From: an uncultured Roseobacter sp.
GTDB lineage: Bacteria > Pseudomonadota > Alphaproteobacteria > Rhodobacterales > Rhodobacteraceae
Length of the DNA: 64,000 bases
Direction: 5' to 3'
NCBI GenBank assembly: GCA_947488305.1
Contig: CANKZM010000008.1
Location: forward strand, 1 to 64,000
A model generated the notes under the pieces. It was not told where the DNA came from. It did not search any database and was given only the letters and a program-made list of their open reading frames with translations. A program made the translations under genes and the position numbers. Positions 8,099 to 16,896 of this stretch are shown here, in pieces (position 1 is the stretch's first letter; the number at the start of each line of letters is the position of its first letter).

Positions 8099-9412
8099 AT
8101 GACAGAACTTTACGCCATTATCATTTTCCTCATCGTTCTGTTCCTTCTGCTTGGCAGTGGTGTCTGGGTCGGCCTTGCCCTGATGGGCGTCGCCTGGGTC
8201 GGGATGGAGTTGTTCACGTCACGTCCGGTGGGCGACACGATGATCACGACAATCTGGGCCTCGTCCAGCAGTTGGACGCTCACCGCGCTGCCCCTCTTTA
8301 TCTGGATGGGTGAAATCCTTTACCGCACCCGCCTTTCCGAGGATATGTTCAGGGGACTCAGCCCGTGGCTAGCCCGCCTGCCCGGTGGTTTGGTGCATAC
8401 CAACATCGTAGCTTGCACCGTTTTTGCCGCCGTGTCGGGGTCCTCAGCTGCGACGCTGACGACTGTCGGCAAAATGTCGATCCCCGAGCTGCGATCCCGG
8501 AACTACCCCGAAGAAATGGTCATCGGCACGCTGGCCGGTGCCGCAACTCTCGGCCTGATGATCCCGCCCTCAATCGCGTTGATCGTCTACGGCGTGACTG
8601 TAAACGAAAGCATCACCAAGCTGTTTTTTGCCGGGGTTTTCCCGGGTCTGATACTTGCCACCATGTTCATGGCCTATGTGGCCATCGTTTCCAAGGTCTC
8701 CTCCTCCTGGAACCCGACGATGGAGACCGGCATGAGCTTTGCCGAGAAACTGGCAAACTCTCGTTTTTTGGTGCCGGTGCTGGCCTTGATCACTGTTGTG
8801 ATCGGTTCAATGTATGCAGGCTACGCCACTGCGACCGAGGCGGCCGCCATCGGTGTGATTGGTGCACTGCTGCTGGCCGCTGCACAGGGTTCGCTCACGC
8901 CTACGTCCTTCAAGGCAAGCCTGATGGGCGCCATGCGCACCTCGGCGATGATCGCGTTGATCCTCGCAGGTGCGGCGTTTCTGAAGCTTTCCATGGGCTT
9001 TACCGGCCTGCCGCGCGCCTTGGCGGACAGTATCGCAGCGATGGAGTTGGGGCGGTTTGAGCTGCTGATGGCGCTTTTGGTCTTTTACATCGTGCTTGGC
9101 ATGTTTTTGGATGGTATCTCGGCGGTGGTCCTGACAATGGCCATCGTGGAGCCCATGGTGCGCGAGGCAGGGATCGACCTGATCTGGTTCGGTATCTTCG
9201 TCGTGGTCGTGGTCGAAATGGCACAGATCACACCGCCCATCGGGTTCAATCTCTTCGTGCTGCAAGGCATGACCCGACACGAGATGGGCTATATCACCAA
9301 AGCTGCCCTGCCGATGTTCCTGATTATGGTGCTGATGGTCTTCATCCTGATCTGGTTCCCGGAAATCGCGACCTGGCTGCCGGATAATCTCAGGCAAAAC
9401 GCAAGCTCGTGA
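8099..9412 (+). CDS. TRAP transporter large permease (DctM family)
   Basis: 437-residue membrane protein with about 12 helices. Family marks are the SGSSAATLTTVGKMSIPELRSR region, the MIPPSIALIVYG motif in the first half and ITPPIGFNLFVLQG near the end. ATG 8099 gives the usual N-terminus (MTELYAIIIFLIVLFLLLGS); an earlier in-frame start would extend it backwards into the DctQ gene. The stop overlaps the GTG of the next transporter gene by four bases, showing tight coupling. Confidence 0.9.
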   Translation: MTELYAIIIFLIVLFLLLGSGVWVGLALMGVAWVGMELFTSRPVGDTMITTIWASSSSWTLTALPLFIWMGEILYRTRLSEDMFRGLSPWLARLPGGLVHTNIVACTVFAAVSGSSAATLTTVGKMSIPELRSRNYPEEMVIGTLAGAATLGLMIPPSIALIVYGVTVNESITKLFFAGVFPGLILATMFMAYVAIVSKVSSSWNPTMETGMSFAEKLANSRFLVPVLALITVVIGSMYAGYATATEAAAIGVIGALLLAAAQGSLTPTSFKASLMGAMRTSAMIALILAGAAFLKLSMGFTGLPRALADSIAAMELGRFELLMALLVFYIVLGMFLDGISAVVLTMAIVEPMVREAGIDLIWFGIFVVVVVEMAQITPPIGFNLFVLQGMTRHEMGYITKAALPMFLIMVLMVFILIWFPEIATWLPDNLRQNASS

Positions 9413-10338
9413 TCCAGAGGCTGCTATGGCACATCTCAGACAACGGACGATTAGTCCTTATCGCCGGTCTGGTAGCGGGGCTTACCTTGCCAGGCGTTGC
9501 CTCGGCCATGCAGCCCTGGTTGCCGCAAATGGTTGCCGCCCTCCTTACGGTCACCGCGTTGCGGATCGGGCACCGCGCGGCGCTTGGCGCGCTCTCCGAT
9601 CTGCGATGGGGTGTCGGTTCGGTTCTGGCGCTGCAAATGGCGCTGCCACTTCTGCTCTTTGGCCTGACCTGGCTTGCGGGCGTTTCGGGCACACCCATGG
9701 CACTGGCAATGGTGCTGGCAACCGCCGCCCCTGCGATCTCCGGGGCCGCCAACCTCGCACTTTTGCTGCGGCAGGACGCCGGGCGCATGATGCAGATCTT
9801 CGTGCTGGGCACCGCGCTATTCCCGCTGACGGTGCTGCCGCTTTTCTTCCTCATGCCACAGCTAGGCGACCCGCAAACCATCCTGATGTCGACGCTCAGG
9901 TTGCTGGCGGTCATTTTTGTGTCTACCGGTCTGGGGTTCGGACTGCGCGCAGTTCTTTTTCCGACACCGAACGAGGCGCAGGTGAAAGCGCTCGACGGGC
10001 TGTCGGTTTTTGCCTTCTCGGCCATCGTCGTAGGGCTCATGGCAGCTCTCAATCCCGCATTGAAAGCCGATCCCATAGCTGTATTGTATTGGGCGGTGCT
10101 GGCTTTTGCGATCAGCTATGGCGCACAGTTCGCCACCCTGACATTGCTCAGGGCCTCGCCTCTTTCCGCCGTCGCAGGCCCATTAGCCATTGGTGCGGGG
10201 AACCGAAATATCGCGCTTTTTCTGGTGGCATTGCCGGAGCAAATCATTGCACCCCTGATGGTCTTCATCGGGTGTTGGCAGTTGCCGATGTATCTGACGC
10301 CCGTTTTTCTTCGACGCCTTTATGTGAGCGATGCCTGA
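9409..10338 (+). CDS. Bile acid:sodium symporter (BASS/SBF)-like membrane protein
   Basis: 309 residues with nine or ten membrane helices. The C-terminal half carries the SBF-type crossing signature AIGAGNRNIALFLVALPE, and the early MPQ/LPQMVAALL region resembles the family's first inverted repeat. It starts with GTG inside the stop of dctM and overlaps pxpB by eight bases, so it belongs to this operon. A second carrier inside a TRAP plus 5-oxoprolinase operon is unusual. It may export or import a related anion or a pathway product. Family call is moderate because relatives vary widely. Confidence 0.65.
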   Translation: MIQRLLWHISDNGRLVLIAGLVAGLTLPGVASAMQPWLPQMVAALLTVTALRIGHRAALGALSDLRWGVGSVLALQMALPLLLFGLTWLAGVSGTPMALAMVLATAAPAISGAANLALLLRQDAGRMMQIFVLGTALFPLTVLPLFFLMPQLGDPQTILMSTLRLLAVIFVSTGLGFGLRAVLFPTPNEAQVKALDGLSVFAFSAIVVGLMAALNPALKADPIAVLYWAVLAFAISYGAQFATLTLLRASPLSAVAGPLAIGAGNRNIALFLVALPEQIIAPLMVFIGCWQLPMYLTPVFLRRLYVSDA

Positions 10339-11077
10339 GATGACCGATTTTCCCTGCATCAGGACCGTAGGTCTGACAGGGCTTCTGGTGAGCTTTGCAG
10401 GTACGATGAACAACGCTGCAAACCGGGCGGCACTGGCGTTTCGCGCAGCTGTTGACGCGCAAGGATGGCCGGAGGTGCGAGAAACATCCATGTCTCTCGT
10501 TTCCGTGTACCTCGTGGTCGATTTGGTGGAGGTTGATGTAGCCACTCTGACCAAACGGATCGACGCCTTGCTGGGCGCCGACGACTGGTATGCAGCCCCG
10601 CTTCCTGGCGGGCGTAAGCTTTGGCATGTCCCTACCGTCTACGGCACAGACCTCGCGCCGCAACTCGAAGAAGCGGCAGCGGTCGCCGGATTGGACCCGG
10701 ATGAGGCGATCCGCCAGTTGTCTACGTCGCGCGTGCGGGTGCTGACCATCGGTTTCGCGCCCGGGCAACCCTACATGGGCGAGCTGGACGCGGTTTGGGA
10801 CATTCCCCGCCAGCAGGGGCTGACAAAAAGTGTTCCCGCAGGGGCGCTTGTCTGCGCGATCCGCCAATTGATCGTGTTTACCGGGCCGACACCAACGGGT
10901 TGGCGACACGTCGGACAAACAGCATTCCGCACGTTCCGGCAAAGCTCGGACAACCCCTTTGCCCTGACACCGGGAGACGAATTGATCTTCCCGCACGTCA
11001 GCCGCGCTGAGCTGGAAAAGATCATAACCTCGGACACGACAGGCAATGGCGGCGCGGAACAAGAGGTGCTCTCATGA
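10331..11077 (+). CDS. pxpB: 5-oxoprolinase subunit B (PxpB, KipI family)
   Basis: 248 residues of the carboxyltransferase-domain subdomain 1 family. Known PxpA, PxpB and PxpC together hydrolyse 5-oxo-L-proline to L-glutamate with ATP. The core motif TIGFAPGQPYMGELD and the following VPAGALVCAIRQLIVF and TPTGWRHVG blocks are characteristic. Starts at 10331 or 10340 are both plausible; I give the longer one. It overlaps the BASS-like gene by eight bases and pxpC by four. Confidence 0.9.
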   Translation: MPEMTDFPCIRTVGLTGLLVSFAGTMNNAANRAALAFRAAVDAQGWPEVRETSMSLVSVYLVVDLVEVDVATLTKRIDALLGADDWYAAPLPGGRKLWHVPTVYGTDLAPQLEEAAAVAGLDPDEAIRQLSTSRVRVLTIGFAPGQPYMGELDAVWDIPRQQGLTKSVPAGALVCAIRQLIVFTGPTPTGWRHVGQTAFRTFRQSSDNPFALTPGDELIFPHVSRAELEKIITSDTTGNGGAEQEVLS

Positions 11078-12096
11078 CGGGTACATTGCGCGTCCTGTCG
11101 GCTGGCCCGGCCCTGACCATCCAGGATCTGGGGCGCGAAGGTTTTCTTGCCTATGGCCTCACTCGTGGCGGGGCAGCCGATGTGCTTGCGCTTTACGAGG
11201 GGGCCGCGCTTTTGGGACAAAGCCCGGACCTTGCGGCACTTGAAATGGTCGGTATGGGTGGATCGTTCACCACAGATCAGGATGTCATGATCGCGCTGAC
11301 CGGCGCCCGCATGACAGCGAAAATCGACAATGCACCGCTGATCTGGAATGCAAGCCATCTCTTGCCTGCGGGCGCCAAGCTCAGCATCGGCGGCGCAGTG
11401 GAAGGAACCTATGGCTACCTGTCGGTCGCCGGGGGCATCGATGTTGAAAAGGTAATGGGCGCCCGTTCCAGCCACCTGACAGCAGGTGTCGGGCGTTTGA
11501 TCCGCGCCGAGGATACGATGCCGCTCACAAAAGCCGTGTCGACCAAACCTGCCAGCTTCATCGTGCCCGATGGGCGGATGGCGGGCGGGACCATTCGGGT
11601 CGTGCCCTCCATTCAGACGGATCAGTTTGCCCAAGAGACGCTCGATAGGTTTGCAAGCACGAAGTTTCGTCGGGACCCGCGCGGCAACCGTCAGGGCGTG
11701 CGCATGGCATCGGACGGCGACGGCTTTTTTGTCGAAGGCGGCCTGAGCATCGTGTCCGAGATTATAAGTGAGGGCGACATACAGATCACGGGAGATGGCG
11801 CGCCCTATGTTCTGATGTGTGAGTGCCAGACAACCGGCGGATATCCTCGGATCGGGACGGTTTTGCCAAATGATCTACCGCGCGTGGCTCAAGCGCCTGT
11901 CGGGGCACCCTTGCGTTTCGAATTTGTTACGATGGAAGAAGCCCGGCAGATCGAGCACCGCGCACGGGCAGACCGCAAAGCGCTTACCGCGCGCGTTCAG
12001 CCGCTTGTTCGCGATCCGTATGATATTCCCGATTTGCTCAGCTATCAGTTGGTTGGCGGGGTCGTCTCTGCCACGGCTGATCCCTACACCCCGTAA
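11074..12096 (+). CDS. pxpC: 5-oxoprolinase subunit C (PxpC, KipA family)
   Basis: 340 residues of the carboxyltransferase subdomain 2 family. The N-terminal PALTIQDLGREGFLAYGLTR signature is typical, with the GxxEGTYGYLSVAGGI and CECQTTGGYPRIG blocks further on. It forms a complex with PxpB; the complex is thought to phosphorylate or activate 5-oxoproline in concert with PxpA. It is followed after 13 bases by pxpA, so all three subunits are in one operon, in the order B-C-A. Confidence 0.9.
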   Translation: MTGTLRVLSAGPALTIQDLGREGFLAYGLTRGGAADVLALYEGAALLGQSPDLAALEMVGMGGSFTTDQDVMIALTGARMTAKIDNAPLIWNASHLLPAGAKLSIGGAVEGTYGYLSVAGGIDVEKVMGARSSHLTAGVGRLIRAEDTMPLTKAVSTKPASFIVPDGRMAGGTIRVVPSIQTDQFAQETLDRFASTKFRRDPRGNRQGVRMASDGDGFFVEGGLSIVSEIISEGDIQITGDGAPYVLMCECQTTGGYPRIGTVLPNDLPRVAQAPVGAPLRFEFVTMEEARQIEHRARADRKALTARVQPLVRDPYDIPDLLSYQLVGGVVSATADPYTP

Positions 12097-12109
12097 AGGA
12101 GACATTCGA

Positions 12110-12880
12110 ATGACCCGCGTGGACCTCAATGCCGACATGGGCGAAAGTTTTGGCCCCTGGAAAATGGGCGATGATGCAAGCCTGCTCCAAACTGTTACCT
12201 CGGCAAATATCGCCTGCGGCGCGCATGCGGGTGATCCCGATGTCATGGCCGCAACAATGCGACTTGCCACCGAGAACGGCGTGGGCATCGGAGCACATCC
12301 TGGCTTTGCAGACCTTGCGGGTTTTGGCCGCAACCGGATGTCAGTGCCTCGCGGCAGCCTACAAAACTCCGTCAGGTATCAGGTTGCAGCCTCCGTCGGG
12401 ATGGCCCGGGCGGTGGGGGCCGAGGTGCGCCACCTCAAATTGCATGGGGCGATGGCGAACATGGCGTCAGAAGACGAAACCCTCGCCCGCGATCTCTATG
12501 ATGCGGCGCTCTCGGTCGCGCCCGACCTGATCGTCATGGTTCTGGCAGCCACAGCTCAGGAGGATGCAGTGAGGTCACTTGGCTGTACCTATGCGGGCGA
12601 AATTTTTGCGGACCGCGCCTATAACGATGATGCCACTTTGGTTGACCGGAGCCTGCCCGGCGCTGTCATCCATGACCCACAGGTCGCAGGCAAACGCATG
12701 GTCGAGATGGTGAAAGCCGGGGCCATCATTACCGACAGCGGCAAGCGCATCGAAACGGCAATCGACACGATCTGCCTGCATGGCGACACACCGACCGCAG
12801 TAGAAATCGCCCGGTCCGTGCGCGGCGCACTGGAAACGGCAGGGATTTCCGTGACAAAATTCGATGGTCGTGCGCCCTAA
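12110..12880 (+). CDS. pxpA: 5-oxoprolinase subunit A (PxpA, LamB/YcsF family)
   Basis: 256 residues with all family signatures: DLNADMGESFGPW at the start, ANIACGAHAGDP near residue 30, GIGAHPGFADLAGFGR, the HLKLHGAM strand and EIFADRAYNDD near residue 165. ATG 12110 follows AAAGGAGA with good spacing; upstream in-frame starts lie within pxpC and would add foreign sequence. The stop overlaps that of the convergent aldehyde dehydrogenase by three to four bases, so there is no room for a terminator between them. Confidence 0.92.
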   Translation: MTRVDLNADMGESFGPWKMGDDASLLQTVTSANIACGAHAGDPDVMAATMRLATENGVGIGAHPGFADLAGFGRNRMSVPRGSLQNSVRYQVAASVGMARAVGAEVRHLKLHGAMANMASEDETLARDLYDAALSVAPDLIVMVLAATAQEDAVRSLGCTYAGEIFADRAYNDDATLVDRSLPGAVIHDPQVAGKRMVEMVKAGAIITDSGKRIETAIDTICLHGDTPTAVEIARSVRGALETAGISVTKFDGRAP

Positions 12881-14358
12881 CGCATGACGAAAGGGTTGCC
12901 CATCGGCGCGTCAGAGGTGTTGATCCAGGTGGTTTTAACCCGCGTGTAGTCCAGAATGGCCTCGCGTCCTGCCTCCCGCCCGTAGCCGGATTGGTTGAAC
13001 CCGCCAAAAGGCGCAATCGGCGAGATCGCGCGATAGGTATTCACCCAGGTGATGCCCGAACGAATGCGCCGCGATACACGGTGCGCACGCGCTACGTTTT
13101 GCGTGAAAACACCCGACCCCAGACCAAAGTCACTGTCATTGGCCAGTGCAATGGCATCTTCTTCGGTATCGAAGGGCAGCAAGGTCATGACGGGTCCAAA
13201 CATCTCGACCTTCATGGTTTCTACCGATGAATCCGGTGCAAGCACGAGCGTGGGCTCAAAGTAGTGCGGGCTGAGGCCTGTAGGCCGTGCGCCGCCAAAG
13301 GAAATTGTTGCCCCTTGCTGCCTCGCCATCTCCAACGTGGTTTCGATCCGCTCGACCTGAGCAGTTGTGCATAGCGGGCCCAGATGCGTGGAGGGCTCAT
13401 GTGGATCGCCGACAAGAAGCCCACGAGATTTTTCTGTCACAGCCGCCACGATACGGTCAAAGACGCCGCGCTGCACGAACCCCCGCGTTCCCGCAACACA
13501 AGACTGGCCCGACGCACCAAAGTTCCCGGCGATCAGCCCGTTTGCCGCTGCATCCACATCCGCATCATCAAAGACCAGAATGGGGGATTTCCCGCCCAAC
13601 TCCAGCGTCGTCACCGCAAAGTTCTCAGCCGAGTTTCGCACCACATGCCGCGCAGCCTCCGGCCCGCCTGTAAAAGCGATGCGGTCAACGTCTGGATGGC
13701 GCGTCAGGGGGATTGCGCAGTTTTCCGCATCTCCCGTGATCACCGAGACAACGCCAGCTGGAAAGCCTGCCGCCTCGATCAAACGGGCGAATTCCAGCAT
13801 CGGCGCCGGTGCCATCTCCGAGGCTTTGATGATGACGCTGCACCCGGCTGCCAGAGCCGGCGCGACTTTGGTTGCGGCCAGAAACATCTGCGCGTTCCAT
13901 GGCACAACTGCGGCCACAACACCAATCGGCAAACGCTGCGTGTAGACATGCATATCCGGCTTGTCGATGGGCAGCACCGCCCCTTCGATCTTATCGGCCA
14001 AACCAGCATAGTAGCGATAGTAGTCGGCAACATAGCCTGTCTGGGCCTTGGTTTCGGCAGCCAGTTTGCCGCTATCCGTGGTCTCAATCGCGCCCAGAGT
14101 ATCGGCATTCTCTGCAATCAAATCCGCCAGCCGGTAAAGCAGTTTACCCCGCGCGGTTTGCGTCATCTCGCGCCATTCAGCGCTATCCAACGCAGCCTTC
14201 GCTGCCGCTACCGCATCATCCACGTCCTGTGCACCGGCGCAATCAAAACTGGCCCAGGGCTGCCCCGTGGCCGGATTGATGCTTTGCATGACCTGACCCT
14301 CTGCACCGGCGCGCCATTGCCCGGCAACATAGAGCGCGTAATGCGGCATTTCCGTCAT
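12877..14358 (-). CDS. NAD(P)-dependent aldehyde dehydrogenase
   Basis: 493 residues of the classical aldehyde dehydrogenase fold. The catalytic pair is intact: E253 in TLELGGKSP and C287 in GASGQSCVAGTR. The substrate-site and NAD-site blocks (VVPWNAQMFLAATKVAPALAAG, FTGGPEAARHVV) and the C-terminal FGGFNQSGYGREAG are all present. It is last in a minus-strand operon after the luciferase-like monooxygenase, alpha/beta hydrolase and DUF1185 genes, so it probably oxidises an aldehyde released by that pathway. Subfamily and substrate are not readable; the motifs resemble the betaine-aldehyde/aminoaldehyde class most. Confidence 0.88.
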   Translation of the reverse strand: MTEMPHYALYVAGQWRAGAEGQVMQSINPATGQPWASFDCAGAQDVDDAVAAAKAALDSAEWREMTQTARGKLLYRLADLIAENADTLGAIETTDSGKLAAETKAQTGYVADYYRYYAGLADKIEGAVLPIDKPDMHVYTQRLPIGVVAAVVPWNAQMFLAATKVAPALAAGCSVIIKASEMAPAPMLEFARLIEAAGFPAGVVSVITGDAENCAIPLTRHPDVDRIAFTGGPEAARHVVRNSAENFAVTTLELGGKSPILVFDDADVDAAANGLIAGNFGASGQSCVAGTRGFVQRGVFDRIVAAVTEKSRGLLVGDPHEPSTHLGPLCTTAQVERIETTLEMARQQGATISFGGARPTGLSPHYFEPTLVLAPDSSVETMKVEMFGPVMTLLPFDTEEDAIALANDSDFGLGSGVFTQNVARAHRVSRRIRSGITWVNTYRAISPIAPFGGFNQSGYGREAGREAILDYTRVKTTWINTSDAPMGNPFVMR

Positions 14359-14373
14359 GGAATACTCCTTACT

Positions 14374-15408
14374 TCAGGCAAATGCGGGCATGACATCGTC
14401 AATGAAACGTGCGAGCGAGGCGCGCTTTCGCTCTGTCGTCATGCCACTGTCGATCCAGAACGAAAACTCATCATACCCCATGTCCTCGTAGCGTTTCAGT
14501 CGGTCGATCACATCCTGCGCCGTGCCAATTGTCAAATCACGTGCGAGGTTTTCGGGCGCCATCATCTTGTTCGCCTGCATTTCCTCTGGACTGATCTCTT
14601 CAATCAACCCCTGCTGCACGGGCCGTTTGTTCTGAAACCACGCACCAAAATAGTTGTAGTATCGGCTGAGGTCTTGTGCCGCCTGTGCTGCGTCTTCCGC
14701 GTCTGAGGCCACGTAGGAATGATGCAGCAACATGATCTTGGGGCGCGGCCCCTCATAAGAGGCGCAAGCTGCATTGAAACGCTCCATCAAAGACGTGATT
14801 TCCTCCATCCCCTGCCAGAGCGGGGTCACCTGCACATGAAAGCCATTGTGCACCGCAAATTCGTGGCTGTTGGGGTCCCGCGCCGCCACCCAGATCGGAG
14901 GACCCTCCGGCTGCGCTGGTTTAGGGGCAGAAGTGGTCGCCGGAAAATTGTAATACGTGCCTTCATGCGCACAATCGCCTTGCCATAACTTACGCACCAG
15001 CGGCAGGGTTTCTCGCATGCGCTGGCCTGCATCCCAAGCATCCATCCCGGGGACTATCCGCTCGTATTCGTAGCTGTAGGCCCCGCGCGCAGCCCCGATT
15101 TCGAGCCGCCCCCCGGTCATGAGATCCGTCATCGCGGCCTCGCCGGCCAATTTGATTGGATGCCAGAACGGCACGATCACCGTTCCCGTGCCCAAGCGCA
15201 GGTTCTTGGAATGATGCGCAACATCAGCAAGCGTCGTGAATGGGTTCGGAGCGATCGTAAATTCCATCCCATGATGCTCGCCCGTCCAGAGCGCGCGCAT
15301 GCCACCTTCGTCGGCCATCCGACACAGGCCCAGGAATTCCTCATACAAGACGTCATGCGGCTGATCAGGTGTCAGTCTTTCCATATGGGCAAAAAGCGAA
15401 AAATCCAT
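14374..15408 (-). CDS. Luciferase-like flavin-dependent monooxygenase (LLM class)
   Basis: 344 residues of the bacterial-luciferase fold (TIM barrel binding reduced FMN or F420). The N-terminal MDFSLFAHMERL, the WTGEHHGMEF segment near residue 43 with the conserved His pair, GTGTVIVPFWHPIKLAGEAA and GRLEIGAARGAYSYEYE are standard for the class. It is 15 bases upstream of the aldehyde dehydrogenase. Such enzymes oxidise C-N, C-S or aldehyde bonds. No flavin reductase is encoded beside it, so reduced flavin must come from elsewhere. Confidence 0.85.
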   Translation of the reverse strand: MDFSLFAHMERLTPDQPHDVLYEEFLGLCRMADEGGMRALWTGEHHGMEFTIAPNPFTTLADVAHHSKNLRLGTGTVIVPFWHPIKLAGEAAMTDLMTGGRLEIGAARGAYSYEYERIVPGMDAWDAGQRMRETLPLVRKLWQGDCAHEGTYYNFPATTSAPKPAQPEGPPIWVAARDPNSHEFAVHNGFHVQVTPLWQGMEEITSLMERFNAACASYEGPRPKIMLLHHSYVASDAEDAAQAAQDLSRYYNYFGAWFQNKRPVQQGLIEEISPEEMQANKMMAPENLARDLTIGTAQDVIDRLKRYEDMGYDEFSFWIDSGMTTERKRASLARFIDDVMPAFA

Positions 15409-15436
15409 AAGGCCTCCTCAGGTTCTTGAAATGGGA

Positions 15437-16237
15437 TCACGGGACGCAACCGCCCCAAAAATGGGCCGCGAGGTGTGCAGCCACTTCCCTTGTATGTGTC
15501 ATCGGCATCATGTGAGCCGCATTGGCCAGGACATCACAGCGCCCGCCGCACCCAGTGGCCAGCGCACGGGACATGTCCGGCGTTGAATTTGGGTCAGCGT
15601 CGCCGGTCAGAAACAGCGCCGGACAGGCGAGTCTTGACAGGGTTGCGTAAGATGGCCCGTCATGGTGGGCGAAAACCCTGTAGGCAGCGGCATAGCCTTC
15701 GGGGTCGCACCTTGTAAGCCAATCCCGGCATGCGGCTGCCGCATCCGCGTCTGGCCCGTTTGGTGTCTCTCCAAACCAGCGCTGCAACGTCGGTGCGGGA
15801 TCGGCAGCACCGTTCTTTGTCAATTGGGCTGCCCGTTCCTGAACGGCTGCGGTAGCCTCCTTGCTCCGACGAAACACCATATTCAGCGCTGCGATTGCCT
15901 CGACGTTATCCGGCATCGCTACAGCCGACTGCACGGCCAGCAGTGCGCCCATTGAATGGCCCGCCAGAAAAACCGGGCCTTCCATCGCCATGATGAACGA
16001 CTGCAGCCGCGCGCAGAAATCTGCCAGATCATCGCTGTCCTGCAGCGGGGATTCCCCATGCCCCGGCATATCGACGCAGATCACCCGATAACTGTCTGTC
16101 AGGAACGGGAGCACGCCACACCAAGCCTCAGCACGGAGCCCAACGCCATGAATCAGAACAAGATTTTGGCCTGCTCCTTCTTCGAAGTAGCGGAGCGCAC
16201 CGGCCCCATCAGACCGCTGCCGGATTGTCCAAGTCAT
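15437..16237 (-). CDS. Alpha/beta hydrolase
   Basis: 266 residues. The oxyanion loop is LIHGVGLRAEAW, the nucleophile elbow is GHSMGA with S95, an acid follows in the LFLTGDADPNS strand and a His in ANAAHMMPM near residue 243. It resembles 3-oxoadipate enol-lactonase and related C-C or ester hydrolases in layout. The start overlaps the DUF1185 gene by 29 bases, which points to translational coupling. Substrate unknown. Confidence 0.82.
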   Translation of the reverse strand: MTWTIRQRSDGAGALRYFEEGAGQNLVLIHGVGLRAEAWCGVLPFLTDSYRVICVDMPGHGESPLQDSDDLADFCARLQSFIMAMEGPVFLAGHSMGALLAVQSAVAMPDNVEAIAALNMVFRRSKEATAAVQERAAQLTKNGAADPAPTLQRWFGETPNGPDADAAAACRDWLTRCDPEGYAAAYRVFAHHDGPSYATLSRLACPALFLTGDADPNSTPDMSRALATGCGGRCDVLANAAHMMPMTHTREVAAHLAAHFWGGCVP

Positions 16238-16808
16238 GGCCTAGGTCCTTGAGATCCTGATACCGGTCGCCGATACGATGATGCGGGCGCCCTCCCGTCG
16301 CGGCGCCAAGGGCAACGATCACTTCGTCAGCGCGCGGCGCATCGGGAATTGCAAATTGGAGCGTCAGGTAATGGGAGCGGCGTCCGGCATCATTCTTGTC
16401 CATCAGGGGGATCTGGATAGATGTATCCGCACTCCCCCGGATATTGGTGAAAGCAAGATAAGACTTGGCCCCCACCGCCTCACGGTAATGATTCCCGAAG
16501 CGCAGCGTGTGGATCAGCCCGGAGGCATGTTCGATTTCACCGTCGAGGCCGACGATCCCGGCCTTACCAAAGGCCTCGATCTTTTCACCGCCGCCCGCCA
16601 TCTCTGTAATACGCGCCGTCAAAAGCGCGCCCAGCTCTGGACCGAACGCCAGTATCACTGGTTTCAGGTCCGGTTCATATCGCCCGGCCCAAGGATTCTT
16701 GAGCACAACCGCTGCGGCGAACATTTCCAAAGGATGCGCGGCAGCCTTGGTTCCCTCGATCAGCGTATCTTCTCGATAGCAGACGATTTTTCGTATTTCT
16801 GGCCGCAC
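16209..16808 (-). CDS. DUF1185 (AA_synth) family protein
   Basis: 199 residues matching the family named 'amino acid synthesis', whose true function is not established. Landmarks are IRKIVCYREDTLIEG at the start, AAVVLKNPWAGRY, FGKAGIVGLDGEIEHASGLIHTLRFG in the middle and GGRPHHRIGDRYQDL at the end. It is first in the minus-strand operon with the hydrolase, monooxygenase and aldehyde dehydrogenase, and divergent from a LysR gene. Relatives often sit in catabolic gene sets of alphaproteobacteria, suggesting a lactone or amide ring-handling role; that part is inference. Confidence 0.8.
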   Translation of the reverse strand: MRPEIRKIVCYREDTLIEGTKAAAHPLEMFAAAVVLKNPWAGRYEPDLKPVILAFGPELGALLTARITEMAGGGEKIEAFGKAGIVGLDGEIEHASGLIHTLRFGNHYREAVGAKSYLAFTNIRGSADTSIQIPLMDKNDAGRRSHYLTLQFAIPDAPRADEVIVALGAATGGRPHHRIGDRYQDLKDLGHDLDNPAAV

Positions 16809-16896
16809 TTTTGTCCTCCCAAACTTGCGCGACGATAATGGCGAGGAGAATTTGCTTCAAACGAAAGAAAATGACGTGACAGCATAAGCATTGCTA

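Noticed and set aside
13384-14706. 440-codon plus-strand open frame
   Set aside because: It lies opposite the aldehyde dehydrogenase and monooxygenase genes, whose catalytic motifs are clear. Its translation has no domain I recognise.
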